Below, one piece after another: positions 44,080-55,800 of a stretch of 64,000 nucleotides of DNA. The notes beneath the pieces are model-generated. The model worked only from the letters and a program-made list of their open reading frames with translations, had not been told where the DNA came from and did not search any database. The stretch comes from Lonicera japonica (lineage: Eukaryota; Streptophyta; Magnoliopsida; Dipsacales; Caprifoliaceae). The stretch spans positions 210,357-274,356 of the forward strand of contig JAKCWG010000807.1 in NCBI GenBank assembly GCA_021464415.1, given 5' to 3'. Made by a program: the position numbers and the translations under genes. Position 1 is the stretch's first letter. Each line of letters begins with the position of its first letter.

Positions 44080-45585
44080 AGTTTCTCTTGATGTATATCG
44101 AAACTAAATGCGGAATTTAAAAATCTTTTCAAAAAAAGTTTAAGTAAAACAATTTACTAAACAAATATATCAAGGAATGTAAGCAAATAAACAATCAACC
44201 ACAAGAGAAAATAATTAAGCAATCTCAAGCAATAACAAAACAATCAATAATAAAGAGATTGAGTAAGAAAGATTGAACCGATTTGAAGTCCAAGGCTTTT
44301 TGTCCACACGGTTTTGGTTTACCAAACCATAATTCGTGTTCGGTTAGTTCCCTAAGAATTTCCACTAAAATCAATCTCCTTCCGAGTGAAGATTAAACCT
44401 CTACAAGTGTTGTTGTCGTCTCACACACTCTACAAGTATTGCTATACCACAATACTCTCATAAGATACCCTCTTGCTAACCTTGTGAAATTTACCTTTCA
44501 CAAGAACTAAACAAGAATTTACCTTCTTGTTTTTTCTATGAGATTTACCTCTCACAATTTTGAATACAAAAGTTTGGTAATTGACACCAATTTACAATAA
44601 CTCTCTTAAGTGTGTAAAGAATACAATTTGAAGCTCACACTAGAGTTATCCTATTTGATGAAGATGATATAGCTCAAATGATAATGATTGATCAAAAACA
44701 ATTTCTTGAATCTTTAGATAATGAAGATAGATGAAGTATAGAGTATGAGAGTGATTCAAGATGTTCAAAATGTGTCTTAGATAGTGTATATATAGTCCCA
44801 AAAGTGATATAGCCGTTCTAGAGGTTTGGTAGAAGTTTGGTACCAAAAATAGTAAAAAATCAGAAATCCAACGGCTATATTCTGGAGCATCAGTCGACTA
44901 AGCAAAACCATCAGTCGACTGATGGACCAGACTGCCCATCAGGCCATAAGGCCAAAAATCCAACTTTTTGCACTTTTGCATGTAAGCTCTAAAATCAATT
45001 CTAATGCTTTGGGGACCTTAAAAATACGTTCCTAAGACACCTATTTTTGAGAAAACTCAAAATAATGATCGTTTGAATTTAATACGAATTTATTTCAAAA
45101 CCGGTTTTTGCAAGAATGATGTTTTGAAATGATTTTGATTCAAACTTGGTTTTGATCAATCCAATAATGATGCAAGTTCATGTTTGAGCTATATAATCAA
45201 TCAATTAAGAAACTTTACATTAATCCTAAGCAAACACTCAATTACCGAAAAGGTGAGTCTTCGAATGCTTCGATTTGTTTCTTTAAATTGATTCTTCCTT
45301 GAGTCTTTTCCCTTGAAGCTTTGGCATTTGATCCTTGATCTTTTGTGCTTCATGAAATGCATTGATAGCATGTGTGTGATGAGATTGATCTTCTTGCTAG
45401 TTTAATGCTTTGTTGACTTGATCGGATATGATTGAACGATCCTTGTCAAACTTCCTTCGAGCAATCATGCTATTCTTGATATTCCATATAAATGAACTAT
45501 AAACTTTTATCAAGAAGCAAGTTAAATTACACATGATTGATTTATTGTTATTATCAAAATAAGATTAAGACCTTCTAGGTCAACA
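44080..45585 (-). mobile_element. Probable solo LTR of copia type inserted in the relic
   Basis: The right edge read on the minus strand begins TGTTGACCTAGAAGGTCTTA, and the left edge ends near GATATACATCAAGAG. Both ends are typical of some plant copia LTRs (from memory). A TATATATA at 44794-44787 lies about 115 bp after an 18-bp perfect palindrome centred on AGTCGACT at 44908-44925. The left boundary is uncertain and no target duplication was established. Confidence 0.45.
44908..44925. repeat. 18-bp perfect palindrome CCATCAGTCGACTGATGG
   Basis: A perfect palindrome with a second partial copy of its core (ATCAGTCGACTAAG) about 20 bp to the left, in the promoter half of the probable copia LTR. 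Confidence 0.7.
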
Positions 45586-46007
45586 TAATACACAGATGCC
45601 ATTGTTTACTAATACCATAACTTTGGTGGAGACCTACTCTCTTGATAACAACCTTGTTTCCTAAATATAATTATTCATTTGATAAATTGTGGGTTTAGTA
45701 TATAGATACACTTTCACCACCAAAGACAATGATAATTATATCCATGAAACACCTTCATGGACTAATTGCTTCATGAAGGATATTTTATCAAACCAATGAT
45801 TTAATTACAAATAGGTTATTAGTCCACTTATTGAATTGTTAATTACATGGATATAATCATGTGAGGAGAATTAGTGCCTTAAATGGCCCATGTATATTAG
45901 ATAAATCTTTAGTTGAACTAGTAACGTTGTCATTGAATCTATCTATCTATCACGTACACATATTTGGTTGTATGGATACTTTTATGGATTAGATGTTGCG
46001 AGTATAG

Positions 46008-46031
46008 ATATATATATATATATATATATAT
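46008..46031. repeat. (AT)n microsatellite
   Basis: About twelve AT dinucleotides inside the LTR relic, with shorter ATATAT runs near 46055 and 46620. Confidence 0.9.
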
Positions 46032-47075
46032 GGATCTGTGTTCATGTATGTATGATATATATATATATGAGTATGATCTTTGGAAATTACTTTTTATTGA
46101 TGTCCTAGTTTTGTAAGGCATTAGTGGTCCATGGGCCCTGGCGGCTACATACCTTGGTCCATGTAGAGGGACCCCACTTTCGGAGCGGCATTCTATGGTC
46201 CTTAGGGGGACCCCACAATGTTGCATGCCCTACACCGTCTAGGTGGTCCATAGGGGGACCCAGCCTTGGGGGTTGCATACCCTAGCCTTGGGGGCTCAGA
46301 TCCGGATCGCAGTGCACTATAGAGTAAATCCTAGATGTTAGATGTGGATTGAGATTGAGCAATATAAGATTAGTGCCTATACTTCTCTTATGCCCTTTGT
46401 CATTATGATATACTTCCTTACTTTAGTATATTGTACTTTGGAGATATACATACCTTGTTATTATTATTTACATATGTCTTGGCAGTACCTTCAGATATAT
46501 TTTTCTCTTATTTTTAGGAATATGATAGCACTTGGTGTGCATTACATATAAAAAGGATTTTATAACATTTGCATGGCATTAATATTATATTCTTATAGTT
46601 TGTGCATGAGGTAATAGCGTATATATATATACACACGTACACATATGACTCATACTATATTCATTATTTCACGTCGCGTGTGCTTTACTAGATGTACTTT
46701 CTTACGGAATAAACCCTATAGTTCCCACTGAGCCCGTGTTTGGCTCACTCTCATTTTCCAACAGTTTTGCAGGTACTTTCTTGGGGCAATACGAGCATGG
46801 ATTAGAACCTCTGAGGACCATGTGTAGTTGTAGTCGTCCATGGATGACTTGTAGTTTAAGACTTATATGTATTAGTACCATCAATATTGTTTATATCATT
46901 AAATTGTATAAATACGAACTCCACATGCCAAAATTCTGTAAAATAAGGCCTTCTGTATAAATTACTATTAGATAAGTTTTTAAATTATGCATTTCATAAC
47001 CCGCCGTCGCGTACATCACCGTGATTAACCAAGTTCTGGAGGTCTAAACCTCATAATGGGATTCGGGGCGTCACA

Positions 47076-47188
47076 CTTATACAAGCTCATAATAAAACAA
47101 TTTACTTAATACAAAACAAGAGCTATATATATATATACAACACAGTCCATCTCATAAAGGACTAAATTTGGTTCATAGTCATTAGAGG
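47076..47188. other. Older repeat sequence left of the solo LTR
   Basis: 113 bp between two LTR termini. It continues at 49785 after removal of the solo LTR and is probably itself part of an older LTR, since 49785-49884 has the TGCAAAAC ... GGGATGAGCC block. Confidence 0.45.
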
Positions 47189-49784
47189 TGTGACGCCCCG
47201 AAATCCCGTTTAGAGGTTTGTACCTCCGGGACCCGGTTAGCCACGGAGTCGTACGCGACGACGGGTGATCAGGTGTAAAATTTAGAATTTTATATCACAA
47301 ACAGGCTAAAGTAATAAAGTCATTTTAAAAGAAATTCTGGCATGTGGAGTTTGTATTATTAATAAAACCATTTCCTGTCAAATAGCTTACATTTAACTTA
47401 AAATAATATCTCCACATCTGTAACTTGTTAAATAAAAGGCACAGTACATTACAAAGTGATCCCTTTAATAGGGTTCCAATCATATACAAATACTTTACAT
47501 ATATGGCTTAAGAGTTTAAAACGATACAATATGAATACTTAAACAAAGAAGACATAAGTCGTTTCCCACGACTTTGGTAATCCAATCTTCAGAGCTATCT
47601 AGACTCGATGGCGCACCATCCCCCGGGTAATACCTGCAAAACCTAGTTTGGAAAATGGGAGTGAGCCAAACGGGCTCAGTGGGAACTATAAGAGTTTGTA
47701 TAGGAGAATAGGTTAGAAATCATGCATGCCATGCAATGCAATATAATGAAAGTAAAGTTGGTTTATATGCTGCTTCTGTGTAATAAATCTCCTCTGGGTA
47801 GAAATATGTATATACAAATGTAAATACATGTACATATACAATACATTTAAGAAGCAGCCAATGTATGGAAAACCTTTTCGTGAACTATGTATATATAATG
47901 TCCCCAACCCAAAGTACAAGAAAAGCAATGTACGTATACATATGCATCATCGTACTACATAAGCCACAACACCGCGACTAGATCTATCACATCAATCACA
48001 TATATCAACTCACGTCTAGGATTTTCATATATCTACTGTATAGAGATAGCCGGCACTCGGTTTCTTCTGCCCAAGGCAGGGACCACCTACCAGGTCCACC
48101 TAGACGCTACCTCACGCAGCCACACAGGCATACGCTACCTCACGCAGCCACACAGGCATACGCTACCTCACGCAGCCATAAAGGCGCACGCTACAATAAT
48201 ACTCACGTAGCCACCAAGGCTATACGCTACCGGTAATCACCATCTATCTAGTACGAACGGTGTGGCCATCCGATATGAAATCACATAAATCATCTCATCA
48301 AATCAATGAAATCACAAGAATATAGAATCGAACATATATACATATGAATATACATGCATTCCATATGTATTCGTAAAACTTGTATATATGTATATATCCA
48401 TAGTGTAAAACATGTAGTGGTATTGTTGAGATTTAACAAGATCCGCCAAGTCCGTCAGTTAAGAAAGGAAACCATAAAAATCCTTAATTTGGGAGGTTTC
48501 ATAACTTTCATCAAATTGGCCCCAAGCCAAGTCTAATATAATCAAATAGTGTATACGAGTTCCCAATTAGCCTCCCAATATGATTTAAAGACTTCATTTA
48601 TTCAAAACACATATATATATTTGACCAGCATACTTACGGACTGGCTAGGTAAGTAGAAAATATCATAAATATGGTCTATAACTTAAAACACAACAACAAT
48701 ACCACTAATATATGTAACTTTGTCCGAAATATACTTTTAAAACCATGTATCGCATTATATATATGCGTAGTAGTGTATACTATCGTATCCGTACATAAGG
48801 GTTTTGTGCCAATCTTACCAAAAATAGTATAGAAATTGGGGCTTTTTGTATAAAATAGCTACTGATGTCATATATGATTCAAATCCATCAAAATTATCCA
48901 AAGAAATTAACCCAAGCCCCATGCATATGCAACTTTGAGTAGAAAACCTAGGTTTAGTTTGATTTGGTGTGAATATGTTGTAATAACTTGAAAAGAAGTT
49001 TAAATACTATTGTTCCCACCTTAGGAGGGTCAATCCCTCGAAGAAATGTCGTTGAATCGAGCCGAAACCACGTAGAAGCGAAAACCCCCAAGTTGTAGCT
49101 ATAAACCCTAGAAATGGTGGATGAAGGTGGAGAAGATGATGAAGATGATGATGAAGATGGTTATGATGGCGTGGTTTTGATGCGGAAGAATTCGCCTTAG
49201 ATGATCACGAGATCCTCCCCAAAATCGCCCTCAATCTCTCTCTAAAGGCTCTCCAATTGGTGGGGTGAAATGAGGATGAAAGGAGAAGAAGAAATGTATA
49301 AAAAACATGTCCAGCACGATGGAGTCGACTCCCTACCGTTCATGGAGTCGACTCCCTAGGCCTGAAGGTGCCCCTTTCAGCTTTTGGTCAAAAGCTCGAC
49401 TTCGCATGCACTTTTGGGCCTCAAGGAGTTGGAATTGGCTCTCGGCCAAAACACGAAAGTTGTAGAGGGAATTGAGATGAAGACGTGGCCGAAAACGGGG
49501 ACTCATTTGGAGTTCGGATGAGGAAGTTATGGTCATCCAAAGTTGGGTAAAAATAACTTATCGCGTAGGATCGAAACTTGTGATTTTCGACCCAATTTTC
49601 GTCCGAGCCACCCGAAACAACTTATAGTCATTATAACACACTTAAATATATTAATATGACTTGTTGGAAGTTTCCAAACCATACCAACCTTTATAGAACC
49701 CAATTTGGCCATTCGGAGCCCGATTCTGCCTTATACGTGATATAGGTTGCGATTTACGAGAGATGATTAAACCGGGTGTTACAA
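47189..49784. mobile_element. Solo LTR (2596 bp) with 5-bp target duplication AGAGG
   Basis: It runs from TGTGACGCCCCGAAATCCCG to CCGGGTGTTACA, i.e. TG...CA. AGAGG occurs immediately before (47184-47188) and immediately after (49785-49789). The inside is non-coding, so this is a solo LTR left by recombination between the two LTRs of a full element. Length and termini suggest a Ty3/gypsy chromovirus of Tekay/Del type (inference). TATAAAAA lies at 49297 next to two GGAGTCGACTCC palindromes (49321-49332 and 49344-49355). Which strand is sense is unresolved. Confidence 0.8.
48104..48236. repeat. 28-bp minisatellite within the solo LTR
   Basis: ACGCTACCTCACGCAGCC followed by ACACAGGCAT repeats at 48104, 48132 and 48160 (28-bp period), then decays into a related unit at about 48188-48236. 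Confidence 0.85.
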
Positions 49785-49884
49785 GAGGCTTCTATACTCG
49801 AATATCCCGTGCCACCTTAGAAGCCCGTCCTGCAAAACTGTTAGAAAACGGGATGAGCCAAATCCGGGCTCAATGGGAACTATT

Positions 49885-50741
49885 TGTGACGCTCCAAAAT
49901 CCCGTTTAGAGGATTATACCTCCGGGACCCGGTTAGCCACGGAGTCGTACGCGACGACGGGTATGAAGTAGTGAAACTTAAAATTTTATACCACAAACAT
50001 ATTCAAGTAATAAAATCATTTTAAAAGAAATTCTGGCATGTGGAGTTTATTTATAAAGCAATACCAAAACCTGTTAGAATTTACATACAATCCATATTTA
50101 GTAGATACTCCACATTTAAAGAAAATCATTCATACAAAGCCTCAACTGAGGTCCCAATCTTAATTAGCTTTATATCATCATTATACACAACAGCACAATA
50201 CATAAATAACTATTGATTAAAGAAATGGCAAACAAGTCGTTTCCAAATGACTTTGGTAATCTAGTCTTCAGAGCTATCTAGACTTGGTGAGCGCACCCTT
50301 CCCCGGGAAATACCTACAAAAACCTGGTTTGGAAAATGGGAGTGAGCCAAACGGGCTCAGTGGGAACTATAAGGGTTCGTATAAGAAAATAGGTTGGAAA
50401 CCAGGCATGCCATGCAATGCAATATAATGAAAGTAAATTTAGTTTATATGTTGCTTCTTTGTAATAAATCACCTCAAGGTAAAATACATTTCTCTTTGTA
50501 TATACAAATGTAAATAGATATACATATACTACATTACTGAAGCAGCTAATGCAATGAAAACCCTTTTTGTGAAATGCATATATCTAATGTCCCCAACCCA
50601 AAGTATGAGAAAAGCAATATATGTATATATATACATCATCATACTGTATATGCCACAACACTGCGACTAGATCCATCGAATCAATCTCATATATCATACT
50701 CACGTCTAGGATTTTCATACATCTATTGTGCATAGAGATAG
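49885..50741. mobile_element. LTR fragment related to the solo LTR, cut by copy C
   Basis: It begins TGTGACGCTCCAAAATCCCG and parallels the first ~860 bp of the solo LTR, including the AAAATGGGAGTGAGCC block at 50332. It stops at CATAGAGATAG, where copy C is inserted; the solo LTR continues at the same point (48035 onward) with CCGGCACTCGG. The rest should lie to the right of copy C, outside the window. Confidence 0.7.
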
Positions 50742-51864
50742 TGTGAACACCCCAATCCATGACTCTCGGGTGAACAATGTTTTTCTTAAACAAGCATCTC
50801 GCATCAAGTATTGAGTCATCATGCATATAGAAGACCATTAGGAAAGACTCCAATTTTCGGACGCATCGGGAGTCTGATATTATCTTTGTTGCCTCTTCGC
50901 TTACTAGGACGGGGATCGACCTGCCCGGTCAGGTCGCAGGGTGTGGGGCACTGGCCGTACCCCATGCGGCTACCCCTGCGGTTGGCCTCTTTTGGAGCGT
51001 TTTTGGCGGAATTTTTGCTATAAATAAGACCCTTGGGATCCCATTCGGGATCATCAACACTCAATAGCGTTTTTAGTAAGAAGAGGTTCTGTGAAAATTA
51101 TTAGAAAGGTCTTTCTTTGAGGGAATTTCTAGAGAGAGAGAGTTAGAGAGAAAAAGTTAGTGAGAGAAAGTTTTGGAGAGAGAAAGTTCTAGAGAGAGAA
51201 AGAGGCAAAGAAGGAAATCAAGGCAAGACTCTTCTTTCGTCTTCAAGCGCATCAGGTACGTCTTTCTACAACTTTTGTAGTTTTCAATACTGCATTTCAA
51301 TATCTGTTTTAATATAGAAAATGAGATAACTTGCAAAGAAGTCCATTGTTTTCTGAACTAGTCCCTTCTAAGTTTTACAAGAAATCTAAAATCCGTTTTG
51401 ACACGTTTTCAAAACAAACAAAAATACAAAAAACAGTTTCCAAATAAATGGAACTACGAGACTCTGATTTCATTCTATGAATGAATACGTAGGCGCTCGC
51501 AAGGCTCAAGTATGAATTCAAAATACTACTTTAAATTGAATTTATCTAGAAAGGACTATTCTGAAAACTATTTAAACTACTTGCAAGATATCTATAATAG
51601 GAATTAGATGCATGATCCATTAAGAGACCGAAAGGGCGAATTGGGTGCCTAACACCTTCCCAATTCGTAACGTAGTTCCCGAACCCTAGCAAAGTCAATG
51701 AATCTCTGGTTTTAAATGTATGAACGATAATTCGTTTCGAATTGTCCTTCGTACGATCTTTTGTTTGTTTTCTCGTAAAACAAACTGGCGACTCTACGAA
51801 ACACATTTTCAAAGAAAACCGAGAACGAGGACTGCCTCTCGGGTTGCGGGTCCGGATTCTCACA
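50742..51864 (+). mobile_element. 5' LTR of copy C (1123 bp)
   Basis: TGTGAACACCCCAATCC to GGATTCTCACA. It is shorter than LTR2/LTR3, mainly because the palindromic array before the TATA box is reduced. TATAAATA is at 51019-51026. Confidence 0.9.
50945..51026 (+). promoter_or_regulatory. Reduced U3 promoter of copy C
   Basis: Only traces of the array remain (GGCCGTACCCC, ATGCGGCTACC, TGCGGTTGG at 50952-50988) before TATAAATA at 51019-51026. The array may have contracted here or never expanded. Confidence 0.5.
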
Positions 51865-51865
51865 G

Positions 51866-51883
51866 TGGCGACTCTACTGGGGA
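51866..51883 (+). other. Primer-binding site, copy C
   Basis: TGGCGACTCTACTGGGGA one base after the LTR; one mismatch from copies A and B. Confidence 0.75.
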
Positions 51884-52893
51884 AGTCGAGAACTAAGCTC
51901 TAGTATAATGGATCATATATTTAATTCCTTTTATTCATTAGATATAGGTCTTGCAAGTCTTAGTCCTAGGATAACATAGAAGCGATATAGGTAGATACCC
52001 TGATACCTTTATTTGCTAATTATCTGAGGAAAATCTTTTTCATAGTTAAAATTGTGTAAAATACCATAACAAATCATAAAGCATCGATCAATAATGAACT
52101 GCCATATTGTTATTTTGCACGCACTCACGCCCTATCATGCATTTTCGCGAGTGTGAATTTACCCTATCAACCTCAGGACCAGAGTCGTGACTAGGCCACG
52201 GACTTGCGGGTCTGCACTAGCCAAAAGCGCCTGGGACCACTCTCCTTGGCCAAGTACTTACCGAGGTATATAGAGTGACGAGAACACTCACGTACCCGGG
52301 ATGTATATCAAAAGGTCCTTACACGTACCTGCGCTCTTGAGGTATATCGTAAGACTTGCCAAATAGGAGGGAGCCTTAAACCTTACCCTCTTAAACCACG
52401 CTTGCATATAGGGGAGTCAGCTTAGAACACAAGATTTTGTGCATTGTTTTAATGGCCAACAGTCGTGAGAATCTAGTATGCGAAAGCCCTGATTCCATGA
52501 ACAAAGCAACTCATGAGGAGAGAACTTTCCGTGTTTTCAAATGATTTTTCAGAAAGCTCTTTTCAAAACGGATTTTCAAAATCATAGACGGTCAGGGAAC
52601 CCATGGAATTCTGTTCCTACCCTACCTCTATACGGGGCTCTCAAGTTGTCGCCGTTGGTCCGTTTTTTTATCTCACCTAAGGAAAACTTTTTGTGTGTTT
52701 ATTTTCGTCCCGATTGATGTTTTCCTGGATAAAGTCCGGCGAGTTCTAAATGATATATTGTTGCTATTTTCCGGGAAATGTACGCGCTCGAATTTGCCCT
52801 TTTTTTGCATCAGATATTCATTCCATCCTGGCCTCTGCGTGGGCGGGAAGAGACAGTACCGAACGACTCGTTAGACCAGATTCTTTTGAAAAC
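51884..52893 (+). other. 5' leader of copy C
   Basis: Alignable with the leaders of A and B. An in-frame extension upstream of the likely gag start contains compensating indels relative to B, so its peptide is not conserved. This supports ATG 52894 as the ancestral start. GCTCGAATTTGCCCTTTTTTT at about 52787 is the gag-leader motif. Confidence 0.5.
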
Positions 52894-55800
52894 ATGGATC
52901 AGAATACTCCGAACCGAAATGTGAACAACCATTGAACAATGCAGTGGATCCGCCGCCCGGTCCTTTTTACACAAACCCAGGGATGACTCAGAATAATACT
53001 GTTGGGGGTCAGCCACTACATCACGCTCCATCTATGAATGCTGATCCAAACCTGGTTAGGACGAGTGGAAACATGAATGTTCCATTACCAAACCCCGAAG
53101 ATATGTATTGGATGTTGATGAATTTGAACCAAAGCATGGCCATGTTATTAAGTGACAATAAAAATACTCGTGCCAAGCTGGACGAGTTGGCTAAAGGGCG
53201 CATGACAGAACCGCCAAGAGAAACTCCGGGTATTCCACCACCACTACCGCCACTCTCAGTTCATACCGAAGTACCACCGCTGTTTGAACAGTTGAACCAA
53301 CCCAAACCCATGCAGGAGCCGGTCGGAAATTGGTTAAACAGGACCTGACCAATCAAGCCCCTCCACAGATGCAACCGATCCATGAACCTTATCACGATCC
53401 GTATTATGATCCGATAAGAAGGCCCATGAGTATCCAAGGGGAGGGCCCCTCACCAATGGAAACTTACCGGGGGGATAAAGACCTGTTTGAGCTTAAGGAA
53501 CAATTGAAAGCACTTACCCAAAAAGTAGCTGAAAGTTCAAATGATTTAACCCAGATGCAAAGCTACAACTTATACCCTGAGGATCATTATCTAGTAGGCT
53601 TTAAGATCCCTTCCATTCCAAAGTTTACAGGAACTACACCACCCGAGCTCCATCTGAAATCCTATGTCTGTTCAATGAGAATCTATGATATCGGTGAGGC
53701 TGAATTAGCCAATTCCTTTCATCTCACTTTGGCAGGACCAGCCCATAGTTGGTTTTTGAACCTTGAAAAGCACCGTGTCAGATCATGGTCTGCCATCGTC
53801 CAAGAGTTTGTGTCACAATACAAGACTAACGAGGAGCTTAAAGTTACAAGGAAACATCTGGAGATGGCTAAGCAAAAGGACAACGAGAGTATTAGTGAAT
53901 TTGTTACAAGATGGAGGGAATTGGCAGCTCAAATGGTGGAGCGCCTAGATGAAGAGGAACAACTCGGAATGATCGTGAAGAACTTAAAACCAGACATTCG
54001 GGCCCAAATGGGACACCAATTCTTTAGTAGGTTCAAAGCCCTACTCCACGTTGGCAACGAAATTGAGGAGGAAATAGCCAAGCAGGCTGAAATCAAGAAG
54101 TCTGCCTCATAATACAAGAAGACTTCTACATCTGCCATCAATCAAGTTACATCTTCTGGGTCCTATGGTAGGGGATATTCCAACAACCCCTTTGGTCAAA
54201 ACTCTGTGAAAAACATTGGGGATTATCCTACATTGGGATATCGTAACAACAACAACAATAATCCCAGGACATTTGATCAGAATCGCGCACGAGATAGACA
54301 CTTTTCACAATTACCAGGACCATTGGGGAAGGTTTTCGAACAATTGAAAGAAGCTAGGATTATGTATCCCATGAATCCGAGGCCATTACCACAACAGATA
54401 CCACCTCATTGGAACATGAATGAGCATTGCGAATACCACCAAGGTTTTGGACACACCACCAACAGTTGTATGGCTCTGCGACATGCTATCCAAAACTTAA
54501 TTGATAGCAAAAGGATTCCTGACCCGTCAGCCCCGAATGTCGCAAGGAATCCCCTTCCCAATCACCGAACCAATGCTATCGAGGAGGATGCAGATTTACC
54601 AGATCCTGTATTCCTTATTAAACCCGCCCTGGATACAGAAAATGTTGAAGTGCTAAAATTTAGCTGTCTAAAGCCTTCGCTCACAGTCATCCAATACACT
54701 CCCCCAAGGTTGCAGAAATCCGTCGAAGAGATCGAAGATGAAACATTATTGGGGTTATCCGTTGATGAAACGTGTACCATGCAGTCACAAGAGATAGTTA
54801 GCCCAAAAGTTATGGGTTGGATGAAACAAATGTAGTTTATGCCGGGTCTTGGGCTCGGTAAACAGAATCAAGGGATCGCCCACTTTCCACAGTTTAAAGG
54901 CAACCCGAGGCGACAGGGGCTCAGATATAGCCAAGGACAAACAATAAAAAAGGACACCCATCCAAGAAAGTATTCCTCATAGATAAACATGATCTCCTTC
55001 GACTGGAACACAGTCTCGCAAATCGACGAAAGGTCGTCTCCAACTCCAGTTGAAATACCTGAAGGGGCAAGTGATCCGGTCGCGACATGGGTCCAACAGT
55101 TGACCCGTTCTGGGAGAGTGTACCAGCCGTTGAATACTAAGCAACCTACTGATTCCACTCCTCCTAAGGAACCTACAAAAGATCCAGAAGAAGGGCGTGT
55201 TGTTGAACAGTTAAAGAAAACACAAGCCCAAATTTCAATCTGGGGACTTCTGGTGGCATCCAAGCCACATCGTATGGCACTGATGAAAATGTTAGACGAA
55301 TCGGTTGTTCCTCTTGAAGCCACCCCGAATGAGTTAACAGCAATGATCGCCTCAATGGGGGAGCAAAAACAAATTCTTGGGTTTTCTGATGAAGATCTAT
55401 CACCACTCGGTCGGGATCATAACCAAGCTCTACATATCACCGTTGTCGCTTGTGGAATGTTTATACCGTATGTGCTTGTGGATAATGGTTCTACGATTAA
55501 CGTGTGCCCGTTGAAAACTGTTGTTCGTTTGGGTATGGATTTAACTACCATGGAAGAATCACCAGTCACGGTTCGAGCTTACGACAATACCAAGTGAGAT
55601 GTTATTAGGACGAGTTTACCACCGAATTTCAAGTCATCGACATTCCGTCGAGCTTCAATTTGTTATTAGGACGAGTTTGGTTGCATGAGGTTGGCGCACT
55701 ACCTTCTTCCCTTCATCAAAAAATGAAAATACCCTTTAATGGGGATATCATTGTCATTAAGGGAGATCCTGAAAGAGCAATAGTCCCGAAAAACTCGCCA

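Larger units (their letters stand above)
43239..47075. mobile_element. LTR-like relic in opposite orientation, ending CGGGGCGTCACA
   Basis: Read backwards, it begins TGTGACGCCCCGAATCCC at 47075 and tracks the solo LTR 47189-49784: the exonic-looking TTTGCAGGTA block at 46765-46775 and the CGATTGAGGGGAG block near 43345 both have reversed counterparts. It is interrupted by another LTR (about 44080-45585) and contains an (AT)n run. It is truncated at 43239, exactly at a 12-bp palindrome. It holds no gene; short open frames are not conserved. Confidence 0.5.

Noticed and set aside
45939..46226. Short frames in the 41-50 kb AT-rich region
   Set aside because: They lie in LTR relics, are not conserved in the homologous LTR, and run through AT microsatellites.
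40327..50741. tRNA, rRNA or snoRNA genes in the non-coding mosaic
   Set aside because: I found no cloverleaf-like A/B box pairs or rRNA-like blocks by reading; a tRNA/ncRNA scan would be decisive.
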